Assembly: GCA_007258455.2 (NCBI GenBank)
Contig: VDFB02270651.1
Location: 700,720,217-700,784,216, forward strand
Origin: Sequoia sempervirens
Taxonomy: Eukaryota > Streptophyta > Pinopsida > Cupressales > Cupressaceae
DNA length: 64,000 nucleotides
Direction of reading: 5' to 3'
Made by a program: the position numbers and the translations under genes. Below, piece after piece: positions 35,285 through 46,137 of the stretch (its first letter is position 1; each line of letters starts with the position of its first letter). The notes beneath the pieces were generated by a model, which did not search any database, was not told where the DNA came from, and saw nothing but the letters and a program-made list of their open reading frames with translations.

Positions 35285-35900
35285 ATTATTCTTGTTCGTA
35301 CCTGATTGTCTTCTTTAGGATTTTAATGATAGTTTTGTTAGAATCCTCCACTTGGTCATTTCCTTGAGGGTAATAAGGCATTGAGAAATAATGTTTGATA
35401 TTAAACTAGTTACATAACTCTTTCACATCTTGTTTCTTAAAGGGTGTTTCATTATCTGAGATAATGGCTTATGGAACACCATAACAATAAATGATATAAT
35501 TAGGATGAATTTTGGGATTTTCTTCCTCATGATGTAGGTCATTGTTATTGCTTCGATCCACTTTGTAAAGTACTTAGTTGCTATGATGGTAAACTTATGA
35601 CCATTGGATGAGGTAGGGGTGATTTTTCCTATGAGGTTGAGCCCCCATTGTGAAAAAAACCATGGAGTTGTGATTGGTCTAAGCTCTTGAGCTAGAGCAT
35701 GGACGAGGTCTCCATGTTGTTGACACTACAAACACTTCTTAACAAATTGAATAGACTCTTGCTCCATAGTCAACCAGTAGTACCCTATCCTTAATAACTT
35801 CTTAGCCAAGGTTAGGCCACCCAAATATGACCCACAATTACCTTTGTGCACCTATTTCAAGGTGATATAGGCTTCTTCTTGGTTAAGGAATCACAATAAG
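35285..35900 (-). pseudogene. T1 integrase (catalytic Asp lost)
   Basis: Minus strand shows the end of the HHCC zinc region (FVKKCLQCQQHG) and the core strand QWGLNLIG, where the usual catalytic Asp of W-G-L-D is Asn. Then come HKFTIIATKYFTKWIEA, after a shift AIISDNETPF (second Asp kept), and YYPQGNDQVEDSNKTI (Glu kept). Integrase joins element cDNA to the chromosome. At least one frameshift and stops are present besides the lost residue. Confidence 0.82.
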
Positions 35901-36078
35901 GTCACATCAAGACTCTTATGGTATAAGGTATCACCAATGATGGTGAAGCGTGAAGCTCTTCAAATAAAAGATTTTTGTAGGTTATGAGTGAGGTCAGAGG
36001 GAAAGTTTCCATTATGGAGGTAAGTGAATATTTCATGATACCAAGGCAAGCCAGGACCAATAACATCACACACAAATT

Positions 36079-36545
36079 TTATTTTGGAACATCAAAAGCT
36101 AGTACAAGAATCTGTTCGATGAGGAATTCACATTTTAGGCTATTCTGAGGCATATCTAGCAATGAACCAATGTTAACCATAGCATTTGCTGCCCTATTAT
36201 TAACCCTTAGAATTTGTTCAAAAGTTATGTCAATGAGATACTCCTTGAAGCTATCCACCATATTTTTTAACGCATGAGCTTATCGTCTTTGGTTTGATAG
36301 TCATTGTTAACTTTCCTTACTATTAACTGAGAGTCCCCAAGAACCTGTAGCTCCTGAATCTGCCATTGGATAACAATCCTTAACCCTATGATTAGGGTTC
36401 ATACTTTTCTATATTTTTTGTGTAAGGGAATTCCAATCTATAAGACTTAGGTATACAATCACCTTGTGGGGTTATGAATAGTATACCCATTCCAAATCCA
36501 TGTTGCATATGTGATCCATCAAAATACAATTTCCACTAGTTTGTT
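36079..36545 (-). pseudogene. T1 second RNase H (aRNase H type)
   Basis: From 36545 downward the frame reads WKLYFDGSHMQHGFGMGILF, then a LEFPYT-x-N-x-x-x-Y-E segment, LGDSQLIVRKVN and a final NNRAANAMVNIGSL. This is the second, archaeal-like RNase H that marks Tat-lineage Gypsy elements, lying between the first RNase H and integrase. One frameshift in the middle and stops break it. Confidence 0.78.
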
Positions 36546-37905
36546 GATACCACAATAAAAATTGCCTCATCTAGAAACTCTGATATTAGAGGATGATATG
36601 CACATAATGGTGCTTCAGCTAGTTGATCGGTGATGACTTGTCCTTTTATTTCCTTGTGATCAACATATTCAATGTCAAACTCACTAAAAACCATGACCCA
36701 TTTCGCCAAGCAGCCTGTGAGTATAGCTTTGGATAGTAGATACTTCAATTGATCAATCTTAGAAACAATCTTAACTTCATGACTGAGCATGTAGTGTCTT
36801 AGCTTTTGAGATGCAAAGGAAACTACTTGACATGATTTTTCTATTGTTGTGTAATTAAGCTCAAATCCTACCAAAGTTCTATTGATGTAGTATATAGCTC
36901 TTTTCTTTCCTTCTTCATCATGTTTTGCCAAAAGAGCTCCTAAAGTTGTAGAGGTTGTCAATATATACAAGATCAAAGGTTTACCAACAATTGGTGGCAT
37001 TAATACTGGTGGTGACACTAAGTATTCCTTTAGTTGTTGAAATACATGCTCACAATTATCATCCCATTTGTATGCCACACCCTTGTGAAGGATATGGGTA
37101 AATGAGTGGCACTTATTTTCCAGTTGTGTGATGAATCTTCTAATTGAATGGAGCTTCCCTTGAAGGCTTCTAAACTAATTCAATGTCTTTGGTGGTTCCA
37201 TTTCCATTATTGCCTTGATTTTGGTAGGTTCCACCTCAATTCCCCTTTGAGATGTGATGTACCCCAAAAGTTTACCTGTGGTGACACCAAATACACATTT
37301 TTTTCGATTGAGTATCACCTGATATTTTTCCAACCTACCAAAGATTTGAGTTAGCACTTCTAGGTGTCCTTTTCTCATTACTAACTTTTCCAAGATATCA
37401 TCCACATAGTCTTCAAGGATCTTATTAAACATGTCATGAAAAATTAAGTTCATTTCCCTTTGATATGTTTCTCCAATGTTCTTTAACCCAAAAGGCATTA
37501 CATTCCAACAATATGCCCCCCTTGGAAAAGTAAAAGTTGTTTTATGCTAGTGTTCCTTAGAAATCATGATCTAATTATATCCAGAGAACCCATCCATGAG
37601 TTAAAGCATTTCATGTCTAGCTATTAGGTCCACTATGATATCTATGTTGGGCAAGGGGAAGCATCCTTGGGAAAAGCTTTGTTTAGATCTCTAAAACTCA
37701 TGTAGATACATATGCCCCCAATGGGTTTTAAAATTGGAAAAATATTGGAAATGTACTCTGAATAATCAATTAGTCAGATGAACCCTACATCCAACAATTT
37801 ATGCAACTCTACTTTGACTAACAATACGATCTAAGGATGCATCTTCCTTAATTTTTTCTTTATCGGTTTGCATTTGGGAAAACTATGATATGGTGAACCG
37901 CTAAT
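36536..37905 (-). pseudogene. T1 reverse transcriptase and first RNase H
   Basis: RT motifs appear in order on the minus strand: CMSFRDLNKAFP, LMDGFSGYN, MPFGLKNIGETYQREM, the catalytic YVDD at 37397-37408, LNRKKCVFGV and GKLLGYITSQRGIEVEP. A stop near 37175 is followed by the connection and RNase H part (WDDNCEHVFQQLKEYL, then KPLILYILTTSTTLGALLAK, IYYINRTLVGFELNYTTIEK, QVITDQLAEAP) in the 36536-37078 frame. In RNase H the first acidic residue (usually D-A-S/T) is replaced in a Y-I-L-T context. The sequence type agrees with Ogre/Tat RTs. Confidence 0.88.
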
Positions 37906-37911
37906 GATGTG

Positions 37912-38517
37912 TCAAGACCAGGTATATCCACATATGACCATGCAAAAAAAATCTCTCTCCCTCAAGAAGGTTGCTAAATTATTTTGTTCCTTATCATCTA
38001 ATGAAGAAGCATAGAAAGTGACTTGGGGTGCTTCCTTTGTTCCCACATTGATGAGCAACAATTTCTCTACTAGGACTTCTGAATTTTCTTGCTCTATGTT
38101 GGGGAGATTGAATCCTTCATCCATAGGCACCTCAAAGAGGTTTTCACAATTGGATGCATCCTTTATTTTTACTTTTTTAGAATCAGAAAGTGCCACATGG
38201 TGGCTTTCACTTGGTGATTGTTTCATGATTTTCAAATTTGTTATGTTGTGACTGAAAGATTCAATCGTATCCCCAAAATAGGATTTTGTGTCTAGCTCTA
38301 TATCAAAACCAACTTTATGATCTCCAAATGGAATATGATCTTGAATGCCCATGAACTCAAAAATTTCCTCATTGTTTTCGAATGAATCCAAAACTAGTGC
38401 ATGTTGTTGATCCCAGTCGATAAGCTGGGGATATATAAGTGTAAGCTCATTGTATTGGGTTTGGGAGGAAAAGGATGTGGTGATCATGAATATAGAGGCA
38501 TTCTCAAAGAGGTCCAT
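37912..38517 (-). pseudogene. T1 protease-RT linker, open 201-codon frame
   Basis: This frame contains no enzyme motif, but its end (INVGTKEAPQVTFYASSL then a LATFLRERDFF stretch) is the conserved lead into Tat/Ogre RT. It is the longest clean stretch of T1 pol. In Ogre elements the protease and RT are joined through a region like this, sometimes holding an intron; I see no splice pair I would defend here. Confidence 0.65.
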
Positions 38518-39189
38518 GATACAAAAGGGAAAGTCATCAATGTTCTCATATTGAGATGTGCTTAACTAGGAAAAATCCTTATCCTCATTAATCAAAGTAT
38601 TTGTGATGAGAGGGACCACATTTTTGCTTGAGGTATAACCAAGGCCAATATTCTTTGCTTGTTTCTCAGGGACTATTGGTTCCTGCATTCCTTATTGTTT
38701 CAAGCCAAGGCATTCAATGCATGTATATCCCATGCTCTTTATTAATTATAATCCTTTTTCTACTTATATCCATCGAAAGTGAAAGCTCTTCTTCTTGTAT
38801 TTCTCATCTTGATAAATCCATTCATATATGTTCTCTTCTTCTATGATCTCTTTGTGTAAATCCCCCCACTTTTCAAATGTGGTGTTCTTAAACTTTTTTG
38901 ACACTTTTTCAATGTTGTGGTTGACCATATGTTTTGAGATTTAATGGTAGTTGCCCTAGGAGAAAACAATCCTTCAAGTCATATTCACCACAACCCATTT
39001 CTGTGATCTTTGCTTTGATTTTAAATAAAGTTTGATTTCTACCAAATGTAGATGCCAATGTTGAAGGATCAACATAGGGGGAAGGTATTGGGACTTCATC
39101 ATTTTTAAGAACTTGAAGGACCTTGTAGTACTTCTCCTCCATGCTTTTGCAGTAATAAAATGGTTTTGGATCTCCATGAATTGTGATTT

Positions 39190-39520
39190 CTTTATCATCC
39201 TAGGGAAACTTGATACATTGATGGTACATTGAAGCTATGACCTTCATGGCATGAATCCATGGACGACCAAGGAGAATATTATAAGGTAATTCAAGATCTA
39301 GGACCTAACAAGTGGTTTATGCAATAGCAGGTCTCACTTGTATTGGTATCTTGATTGTTCCTTGTGAGCTTTGTTCATTATCATTGAATAAGCACAGATT
39401 GTGATCCCTTTTGTCTTTTCAATCACATCCTCTGAATAACCCAACTATTTGATCAACTGGAGGGTGCAAATATTTAAGCTCGCACCTCAATTTATCAATA
39501 CTCTCTTAACCTTATTTTTA
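39190..39520 (-). pseudogene. T1 protease (active site mutated)
   Basis: Minus strand gives LIN-stop-GASLNICTLQLIK, then LGYSEDVIEKTKGITI and [20 protein letters not shown], the full retropepsin pattern. The catalytic Asp (L-I-D-S-G-A) is Asn and the next codon is a stop. The frame at 38909-39142 continues into the linker. Confidence 0.82.
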
Positions 39521-39730
39521 TGGACGTATACTTTGAGATGAAGTGCACGATTATGAAATGTTTGGGATGGAAGATCATATTGTGTGAAGAGTAATCTATG
39601 TGTAGATTAAATGTGCCCCATCACTAATTTTACAATTGGATGTTTTATGTCCCTTTGTACGATGATAGTTGAAATATTGTTCATCCTTAGACCATGAGGG
39701 TTTATCTTGTGGCTATCTTTATTGTTTGTA

Positions 39731-41285
39731 TTATAAAAGTTTTAAATTATTTGCTTGTACCAACTTGTTCAAGACTGTTTTGACGAGCTCTCCTAAGGGA
39801 GTATATTTTTGCCTTAGTGGGTAGTTGTTTTGTCTTGGTTGTTGTCCTTGTTGATTGTTAAAATTGTTGACATTATTGACATGTTGTGTACCTTCTTGTT
39901 GCGTGTTTGGTTTGGAAGGTGCATTGATAACAACCTTTGCATCTACAACCCCATCATTAGTAACGTTCTTATTCTTGGCCCATATGCGAGGTTTGTCGCT
40001 AAAAGTAGATGATGGATGTTTGTCCTTGTAGATTTGTATAGCTCCTTTTGCAATGAGATCTATTTCAATGTTGAGTCCTTTAGGTATGAGTTCCTCAAAA
40101 GTTGATACACATTGCATCTTTAATTGGAAAGCAAGATCTATGTTTAAGTTTCTTGTAAGGATCTTAACTTGTTATTTCTCAAGAATATGCCACTTGCATT
40201 TACTAGCCTTATGTCTCCATCGTTGCAAGAAAGGTGCAAAGGCTTCTCCCTGATTTTTTTTTGAGGAGATGCTTGGTATTGATATTGTTCATGAAATTGT
40301 TGACCTTGTTGTTGTGGATGTTGTTGTTGATGTTGGTGATTTGGTTGATGTTGATTTTGTGGTGGTGGATTTGGTTGTTGTTGTTGTTGATATTGGATAT
40401 GTTGGGATTATTGATATTAAGGTGGCTGCTTTTGATATTGAGGTGGTTGATTTTGTGATTGATTTTGATGTTGTGGTGGTGGATTTTGTAATTGATTTTA
40501 ATGTTGTGATGATGAATTTTATGATTGATATTAATGTTGTGATGGTATATTTTGTGATTGATTTTGATGTTGTGATGTTGGATGTTGATATTGTTGATTG
40601 TTGATACCATTCAAGCTCAAATTTTGTTGATATTGTTGACTTTTCATGTTTGTACTTTGAGTATTGAAGGTTGGTGGTTGTTGATGTTGTTGATTGTTAA
40701 TACAATTCAAACTCATATTTTGTTGATATTGTTGACTTGTTGTGTTTGTACCTTAAGTATTGAAGGTTAGTGGTTGTTGATTATTAGGATCAGTAAAGAT
40801 CAAGTTTTGTGGGGGCATATTTACCCCATGATTTGTTATGTTTGAACCTTGAGCTTTAAAAGTTGGTGGTATATTCGTGTTTTTATACCTTGGTTTGTGT
40901 TGATTTTTCCTTGAATTTGAGTATTTCCCAAGGGGTTTACATGTTGATTTAAAGAAGTATTTTGACCCACCCCTTGCAAGGTAACTGTTGGTTGACTTGA
41001 TACATTAATTGAAGGAGGTTGTGGCATGGGTTGTGTAACTTGTTTTGCCAAAGGTTCACCACCATAAGGTCATTTTTTTGTTTCTAGGTATACAAGTTTT
41101 TGATCCAAAGGTTGTTCTTTTGAGTGTATTGACATCAAAATCCAATGGAAGTTTAGCCCCACTTTGTGCTAGTTTCAACATGTATAAGTTAGGATCTAAC
41201 TTCATCATAGTTTCTATGACATAAGGAAGAGTTGGGTCCTACACGACATTTCAAGAATATCATCGGGGGTGAATTTCCTAGGTTT
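39731..41285 (-). pseudogene. T1 gag, main part with Gln/Asn-rich region
   Basis: From the Copia insertion site downward come KPRKFTPDDILEM, a Gln/Pro-rich stretch (40836-41051) and two 96-bp tandem repeats (40593-40688, 40689-40784; 32 codons each, FNTQSTNMKSQQYQQN type). A CAA/CAN-rich region at 40255-40592 reads as poly Q/N/P, followed by the capsid end (CVSTFEELIPKGLNIEIDLI) and KYTPLGELVKTVLNKL, typical of Tat gag tails. Stops and shifts are frequent. The N-terminus lies beyond the Copia at 46026-46137. Confidence 0.72.
40593..40784. repeat. 96-bp tandem pair inside T1 gag
   Basis: Copies 40593-40688 and 40689-40784 share GTTGATATTGTTGACTT and GTATTGAAGGTT at the same spacing; the period is a multiple of three, so gag stays in frame. 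Confidence 0.85.
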
Positions 41286-41290
41286 GTTTG

Positions 41291-41682
41291 TGTTAGGATT
41301 GGCTATGCATGCCAAGACCTAGAGGCCAAATGGAAAGCACAAAGAGAGAATAGAATGTGACAAGAATAAACTATATTCTTATCAATATGATTCAATGCTA
41401 TGATTGTGATTGTGATACAATGAGAGAACCCCTTGGTTATATAGCCAAGGTGAGATGCAAGATGTCATAGGATTATGACAAGTGTCTTAATCATATGACA
41501 TGAGACACCTAATCACACTTACCTAGGTTCACATGTAATATTTGTCAAAAGATATGATAACAACTAATGACAACTAACACCTTCTAGAAAGATTCCTTCC
41601 TAGGACCTAAGTAAACTTAACATGTGTAAATAAGTCCCCTAGTAATGAATTAGCTAGGTACAAGACTTTATTTACACCAACA
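41291..41682 (-). repeat. Copia 3' LTR with adjacent polypurine tract
   Basis: Plus-strand ends TGTTAGGATTGG and TTACACCAACA. Next to it at 41683-41695 the minus strand reads a purine run with seven G before the LTR start TGTTGG, the polypurine tract. Confidence 0.9.
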
Positions 41683-42515
41683 CCCCCCCTTAAGTGCAAC
41701 TTAGGGAGTAGCAGATTATTATGAAAATGACACAAAGATGCAAGAATGGATCCTGGCTATGAGGCCATGTTAGGTACCCATGTATATATGCAAATAAAAT
41801 ATCTCACAAATGGAGAAAAGGAGAAAACCCAGTGGGACAAAAATCCTCCCAAAAAGAGAGATGAAATACAATAATGAAATGCTCTCAATGATGCATGAGA
41901 AGGTAAAAACCCCATGTGAGGAAAAAGAAACCCCATAAGAGAGAAGTAGAAAAGAGACAAGGCAACCCCCCTCAATGTTGAGTCTTCTGTAATGATGGTA
42001 GAAGCTCGACATTGAATGTTGAAGATGACCCAAAATTGTTGAACGTTCCTCCCCTTAGGAAGAAACAAAACCATGGATGTATGTAGGATTTCAAGAAGAT
42101 GGATGATGTCTCTAAAGCATGCTCAAGTGTCTCCATGTTGATGCCGAAAGTTGACACACTCCAAACAGGCGTTCTAGGCCACATTGCTGAAGAGGGCAAT
42201 CCAACATCTAGTAGTGATAAATGTAGAACATGATCCAAAGACAATGATATCTCCTCTAAAGACAAAGAAGCCTCCTCCAAATGTTGTCCAAAAGTATCCA
42301 TAGTCACATCAATCTACGAAGAATGATCATGTAGAGAATTAACAATAGGGTCAGAGTGTTCCCTCACAACAACTGAAGAAGGATCTTCTCCATCAAAGAG
42401 AAGATGAATGTCATCTATGATTTCCTCCAAATTTGCAATGAGACTCCACAAAAAAGTTTGAAATACCTGTCAAGAAGTCATCACAAGTAGCCATATGTGG
42501 AAGACTATGTATATC

Positions 42516-43310
42516 CTATTGTACTAAATCACAAGGAACCCAAACTGTGGAATCACAAGCATCATCAACTACAACAGTAGGTGGAGGAGATATAATGCAT
42601 GGCTCAAGTACTGGATCTGATGTTAGAACTTGCAAGTTCAAGTAGCCAAATGTCTCCTCTAAATCATGGTTCATGCTAGAAATGTGATCAATAGTCAAAG
42701 GAACAATGTCACCATCAGAAGCAAAATTTGCAAAGGTATACAACCAAGATGAGTGATCAAACACCCCATTAGCGATGATCTCTCTACTCTCCAAGTCTAG
42801 AATGATGACTAAATTAGGTGTGAACTCCACAGTCCTCCCATCTCCACCATGTGTAATCTGATATATGGAAAGAAGATTGTTCGTCAAATGAGGAACACAC
42901 AAAACATCCTGAAAAGTGTTGTCCCCAAAACTAATAGATCCCTTCCCAATTGCACTTATGTATGTATTGTTTCCCATCAAGATAGGAGACATAGTACAAG
43001 GCTAAAATCAAGAGAATATAGACTATGAAGATTCCATATGATGAGAAGCTCCTAAATCTAGAAGCCATCTCCCTGATCCTACACCTGAAAGAGCACAAAG
43101 AGCTTGTCCTTTATTTCCTAATGTAGATGCTTGACCTTTGTCCTTTTTAGACTATTTTGAAGAAGGAGGAGGAGATTCAGACATTCTAGAAGGAAAATCA
43201 ATGTGATTCTTTTTGAGAATATTTTTCAACTCATCAATATCCTTCTTATAACAATAGTGTTCTTCATGTCCATCATTCTTGCAATATGCACAAGTAGGCT
43301 TCTCTTTCTT
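42516..43310 (-). pseudogene. Copia zinc knuckle, protease-like and gag-pre-integrase region
   Basis: Near 43290-43240 the minus strand reads C-A-Y-C-K-N-D-G-H-E-E-H-Y-C (CCHC). Around 43075-43030 RWLLDLGASHHMESS is a Copia protease active site with Ser changed to Leu (TTA). The clean 158-codon frame 42516-42992 holds ISFGDNTFQDVLCVPHLTNN (usual V-L-x-V-P-x-L-x-x-N-L-L-S) and a Trp-rich strand near its middle. After it the frame fades into non-coding DNA up to the polypurine tract; no integrase core follows. Confidence 0.75.
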
Positions 43311-43468
43311 AGATGATTCCCCTTTGGAAGAGGATTTTTTCTTTGCTTGATCTAAATGTGGATTATTTTTTTCTTTCTTCTATTTATTATTTGATTTTGA
43401 TTCTTTCACATGACTAACCAACATTCCTGAGATTTAGAATTATTGATGAGACCTAGTGAGATAAGCTT

Positions 43469-44035
43469 TTATTGCTCATGTATCAACATCTCAGAAAATG
43501 ATGCAAATGAAGGTGTAGTATAATGAAACCCCATAGTAAATCCACGAGTATGAAAGCCAGAAACAAAAGAAGCATAATCAAGACCAAGTTTGTTCATTGT
43601 ATTGTAGACCAACTGAATTTCATTCTTATCAATTCCACATGCTTTACATTGCTCTCTTAGATCATTAACCTTAGTGATGTAGTCTTGGATGTTGTCAAAG
43701 TTCTTAGGATCAAGGCTCATCAATTCATTATCAATTTGATAGCCTCTTACTTCATCTATAGTACCATACAATGTTTTCAATTTTTCCAAAGCTTCATGAG
43801 AATTTTCACATGATTCAATTTGAAATAACAAATCTTGAGAAACTAGTCTATGAAGACACCCAAGAGCTTTGGTATGTTTAATCATCTATTTTATCTTTTC
43901 ATCTGCATCTGTAGGTTCATGTACCTTATTTTCAACATATAGAGAGTGAATTTTTGTCATTAGAGTACTCCATGCATTTTGATGCCATGTTGAATAATTA
44001 TATGATGTAAGCAAAGGAACCTTAGAATGATCCAT
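43469..44035 (-). pseudogene. Copia gag (UBN2), one stop from intact
   Basis: The start at 44035 (MDHSKVPLLTSYNYSTWHQN) opens a UBN2-type capsid: S-Y-N-Y-S-T-W near the N-terminus, then ALEKLKTLYG, QDYITKVNDLREQC and a long C-terminal helix region. A single TAG at 43886-43888 interrupts an otherwise continuous frame of about 188 codons. The start was chosen over the longer frame to 44095 because the extra residues do not look like Copia gag. Confidence 0.8.
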
Positions 44036-44335
44036 GAAATGAGAGAGCACAAGCAAACAAATCAAAGCAATGCACCGAGAGACCCCCCAAATCACTCAAT
44101 CAAGAAACCCCCCAAGCAATATCTGATTTGGAACTTTATACTTAGTGTGTTTACAGTTGCTAGATGCCAAAAACAACAAGCTAGACTTTATCTTAGTGCT
44201 TACAAATGCCAAAATAGGCCACAGATTCAAGTACAATTTTTGGTACAAAATGAGATCAATATAATCATACCATTAAAAAGTACACAAAAAATTATGCACT
44301 TTAAAACAAAACTGCACCCAAAAATGTTACCGTAG

Positions 44336-45610
44336 GAGCAAGATATGAGCTCTCGAAGTTCCCAAAATGAGGACAAAGTAGCAACACCTGTGAGAATCTG
44401 AAAATTATAAAAAATCCAGGCACCAAAACCAAAAATTGATTGCAACACTATGAAGAGTGTGAAATTCTACCCCAAATAAAAAAAAAATCTCTGAAAAAGG
44501 AGTTAAAATGACTGAGATATTTGCATTTGAAAATCAAGTGGAAAAATCAAAACTCAAACTGTGAGGGGCCAAAATTTTTTTTATCATGTTGATGTCATCG
44601 CTGATGTGATGATGGCATCAGAATTTTACCCAATTAAATTTTACGTCTGTCGGGCCATCAAAAAAGAATATTTTCCCTCTAAGGAATATTCCTGCAGAAT
44701 ATGCTTTGGGACGTCGACGATCAAAATCTTCTTTGACAGATGGAATAATCTAAGGAATATTCCTGTGAAATATGTTGTGGGATGCCGACGATCGGAATCT
44801 TCTTTGTCGGATGGAATATTACCACTGGAATATTCACGTGGAATATTCTTCTCACAATGCCAGTTTTCTATGAAGCCCGTCGATTATTTTATTAACTGTC
44901 AGTCGGTATGTATTGAAAGCTTGTCAAGTTTTGATTGGAGTGGGCGGAATATGGAGAGGCCTGACGCAAGTTTGCATATGTCACCACTTGGTAGATGGGG
45001 AGGCCTTTGGTACTTGGCATACCGTCAGTAGTACCCTGGAAGGTCTGCGGTATATCTGTACCGTGGGCAATAAAAAATGTCTGTAGATCTTTCTTTGATT
45101 TTTTGATAAAAAACTTTTCAAAACAATTAAAAACTGTGAAATATTTTTTTTACAAAATATTTGAAAATTTTATTTTGTAGAAAATATAAAAAAAATTTGA
45201 AAAAAATCGTACCAACGTAATTATGATGCTTGGGGGGCTGTACGACTCTTTGGGAATTTTTTTTCCTCACCGAACAACTGCTCTGATTTGGATGATTTGG
45301 CAATCAATCTTAGGGTTTTTGGCCCTTCTGGACGTGATGGTAGAGTCAGATTTGACCTAGAATGCTCCAAAAAATGCAGCTACCTTATGGCAACCACTCT
45401 TTAGCTTCAAACCCTCATAGATTTGGCCTCGTATGTTCGATTTGGATGAAACAAAAGGAAAAATTGACTTTCTCATACCTTTCAGATGCAATGGTGAGCT
45501 TAGATTTGCACCAACAAGCTTTGATTTGAACCTACAATAAAGAGCCAAAAATGGAACACCCCAAAATTTGGTATCTCTCTCTTTAGAAAAAGACTATCCA
45601 ATGGCACCCA
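44336..45610 (-). other. Copia leader with 71-bp tandem duplication and GGAATATTCC boxes
   Basis: Between PBS and gag lie about 1.5 kb without gene. Copies 44679-44749 and 44750-44819 form a tandem duplication (shared CTAAGGAATATTCCTG and CGACGATC). The palindrome GGAATATTCC occurs at about 44682 and 44753, with further GAATATT boxes near 44665, 44695, 44813, 44826 and 44840. Confidence 0.8.
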
Positions 45611-45626
45611 ACCCATGCTGATACCA
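45611..45626 (-). other. Copia primer binding site
   Basis: Minus strand reads TGGTATCAGCATGGGT right after the LTR end CTAACA. It is a variant of the initiator tRNA-Met site. Confidence 0.8.
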
Positions 45627-46020
45627 TGTTAGAACTGGCCATGGATGCCAAGACCTAGAGGCCAAATGGAAAGCACAAAGAGAGAGAATAAAATGTGACA
45701 AGAATAAATTGTATTCTTATCAATATGATTCAATGATATGATTGTGATTGTGATACAATGAGAGAATCCCTTGGTTATATAGCCAAAGTGAGATGCCAGA
45801 TGTCATAGGATTATGACAAGTGTCTTAATCATATGACATGAGACAACTAATCACACTTACCTTGGTTCACATGTAGCAGTTGTCAAAAGATAAGATAACA
45901 ACTAATGACAACTAACACCTTCTAGAAAGATTCCTTCCTAGGACCTAAGTAAACTTAACATGTGTAAATAAGTTCCCTAGTAATGAATTAACTAGGTACA
46001 AGACTTTATTTACACCAGCA
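45627..46020 (-). repeat. Copia 5' LTR
   Basis: 394 bp, TGTTAGAACTGG to TTACACCAGCA on the plus strand, next to the PBS on the left and the TSD GTTTG on the right. Confidence 0.92.
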
Positions 46021-46025
46021 GTTTG

Positions 46026-46137
46026 GAGTATTATCCTCTATGTAAACTATTTCAGTTTGTGATGTTTGAGGTGATAGTTTTACTTCATTTGTAGTAGTAG
46101 GCATTCTAAATGGTAAATCTCCATTATTCATCTCCAT
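46026..46137 (-). pseudogene. T1 gag N-terminus
   Basis: The start at 46137 (MEMNNGDLPFRMPTTTNEVK) leads in frame into the Copia insertion site; on the other side (41290 downward) the frame continues KPRKFTPDDIL. A second Met at 46131 is possible. No stop lies in this exon-like piece. Confidence 0.7.

Larger units (their letters stand above)
41291..46020 (-). mobile_element. Complete Copia element lacking integrase and RT (TR-GAG-like), TSD GTTTG
   Basis: LTRs 41291-41682 and 45627-46020 (20 substitutions and one 2-bp gap in about 392 bases by my count) are flanked by identical 5-bp TSDs GTTTG (41286-41290, 46021-46025). PBS, gag, protease-like region and polypurine tract are present. The 4.73 kb leaves no room for integrase-RT, and no such motif is seen. 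It interrupts T1 gag, whose frame resumes exactly when the insert is removed. Confidence 0.92.

Noticed and set aside
37912..39190. Ogre-type intron between protease and RT of T1
   Set aside because: The linker is open across 201 codons and no convincing donor/acceptor pair was seen.
40209..40610. Asn/Ile/His-rich 133-codon frame and its Leu/Val-rich opposite as genes
   Set aside because: They are other-frame readings of the Gln-rich part of T1 gag.
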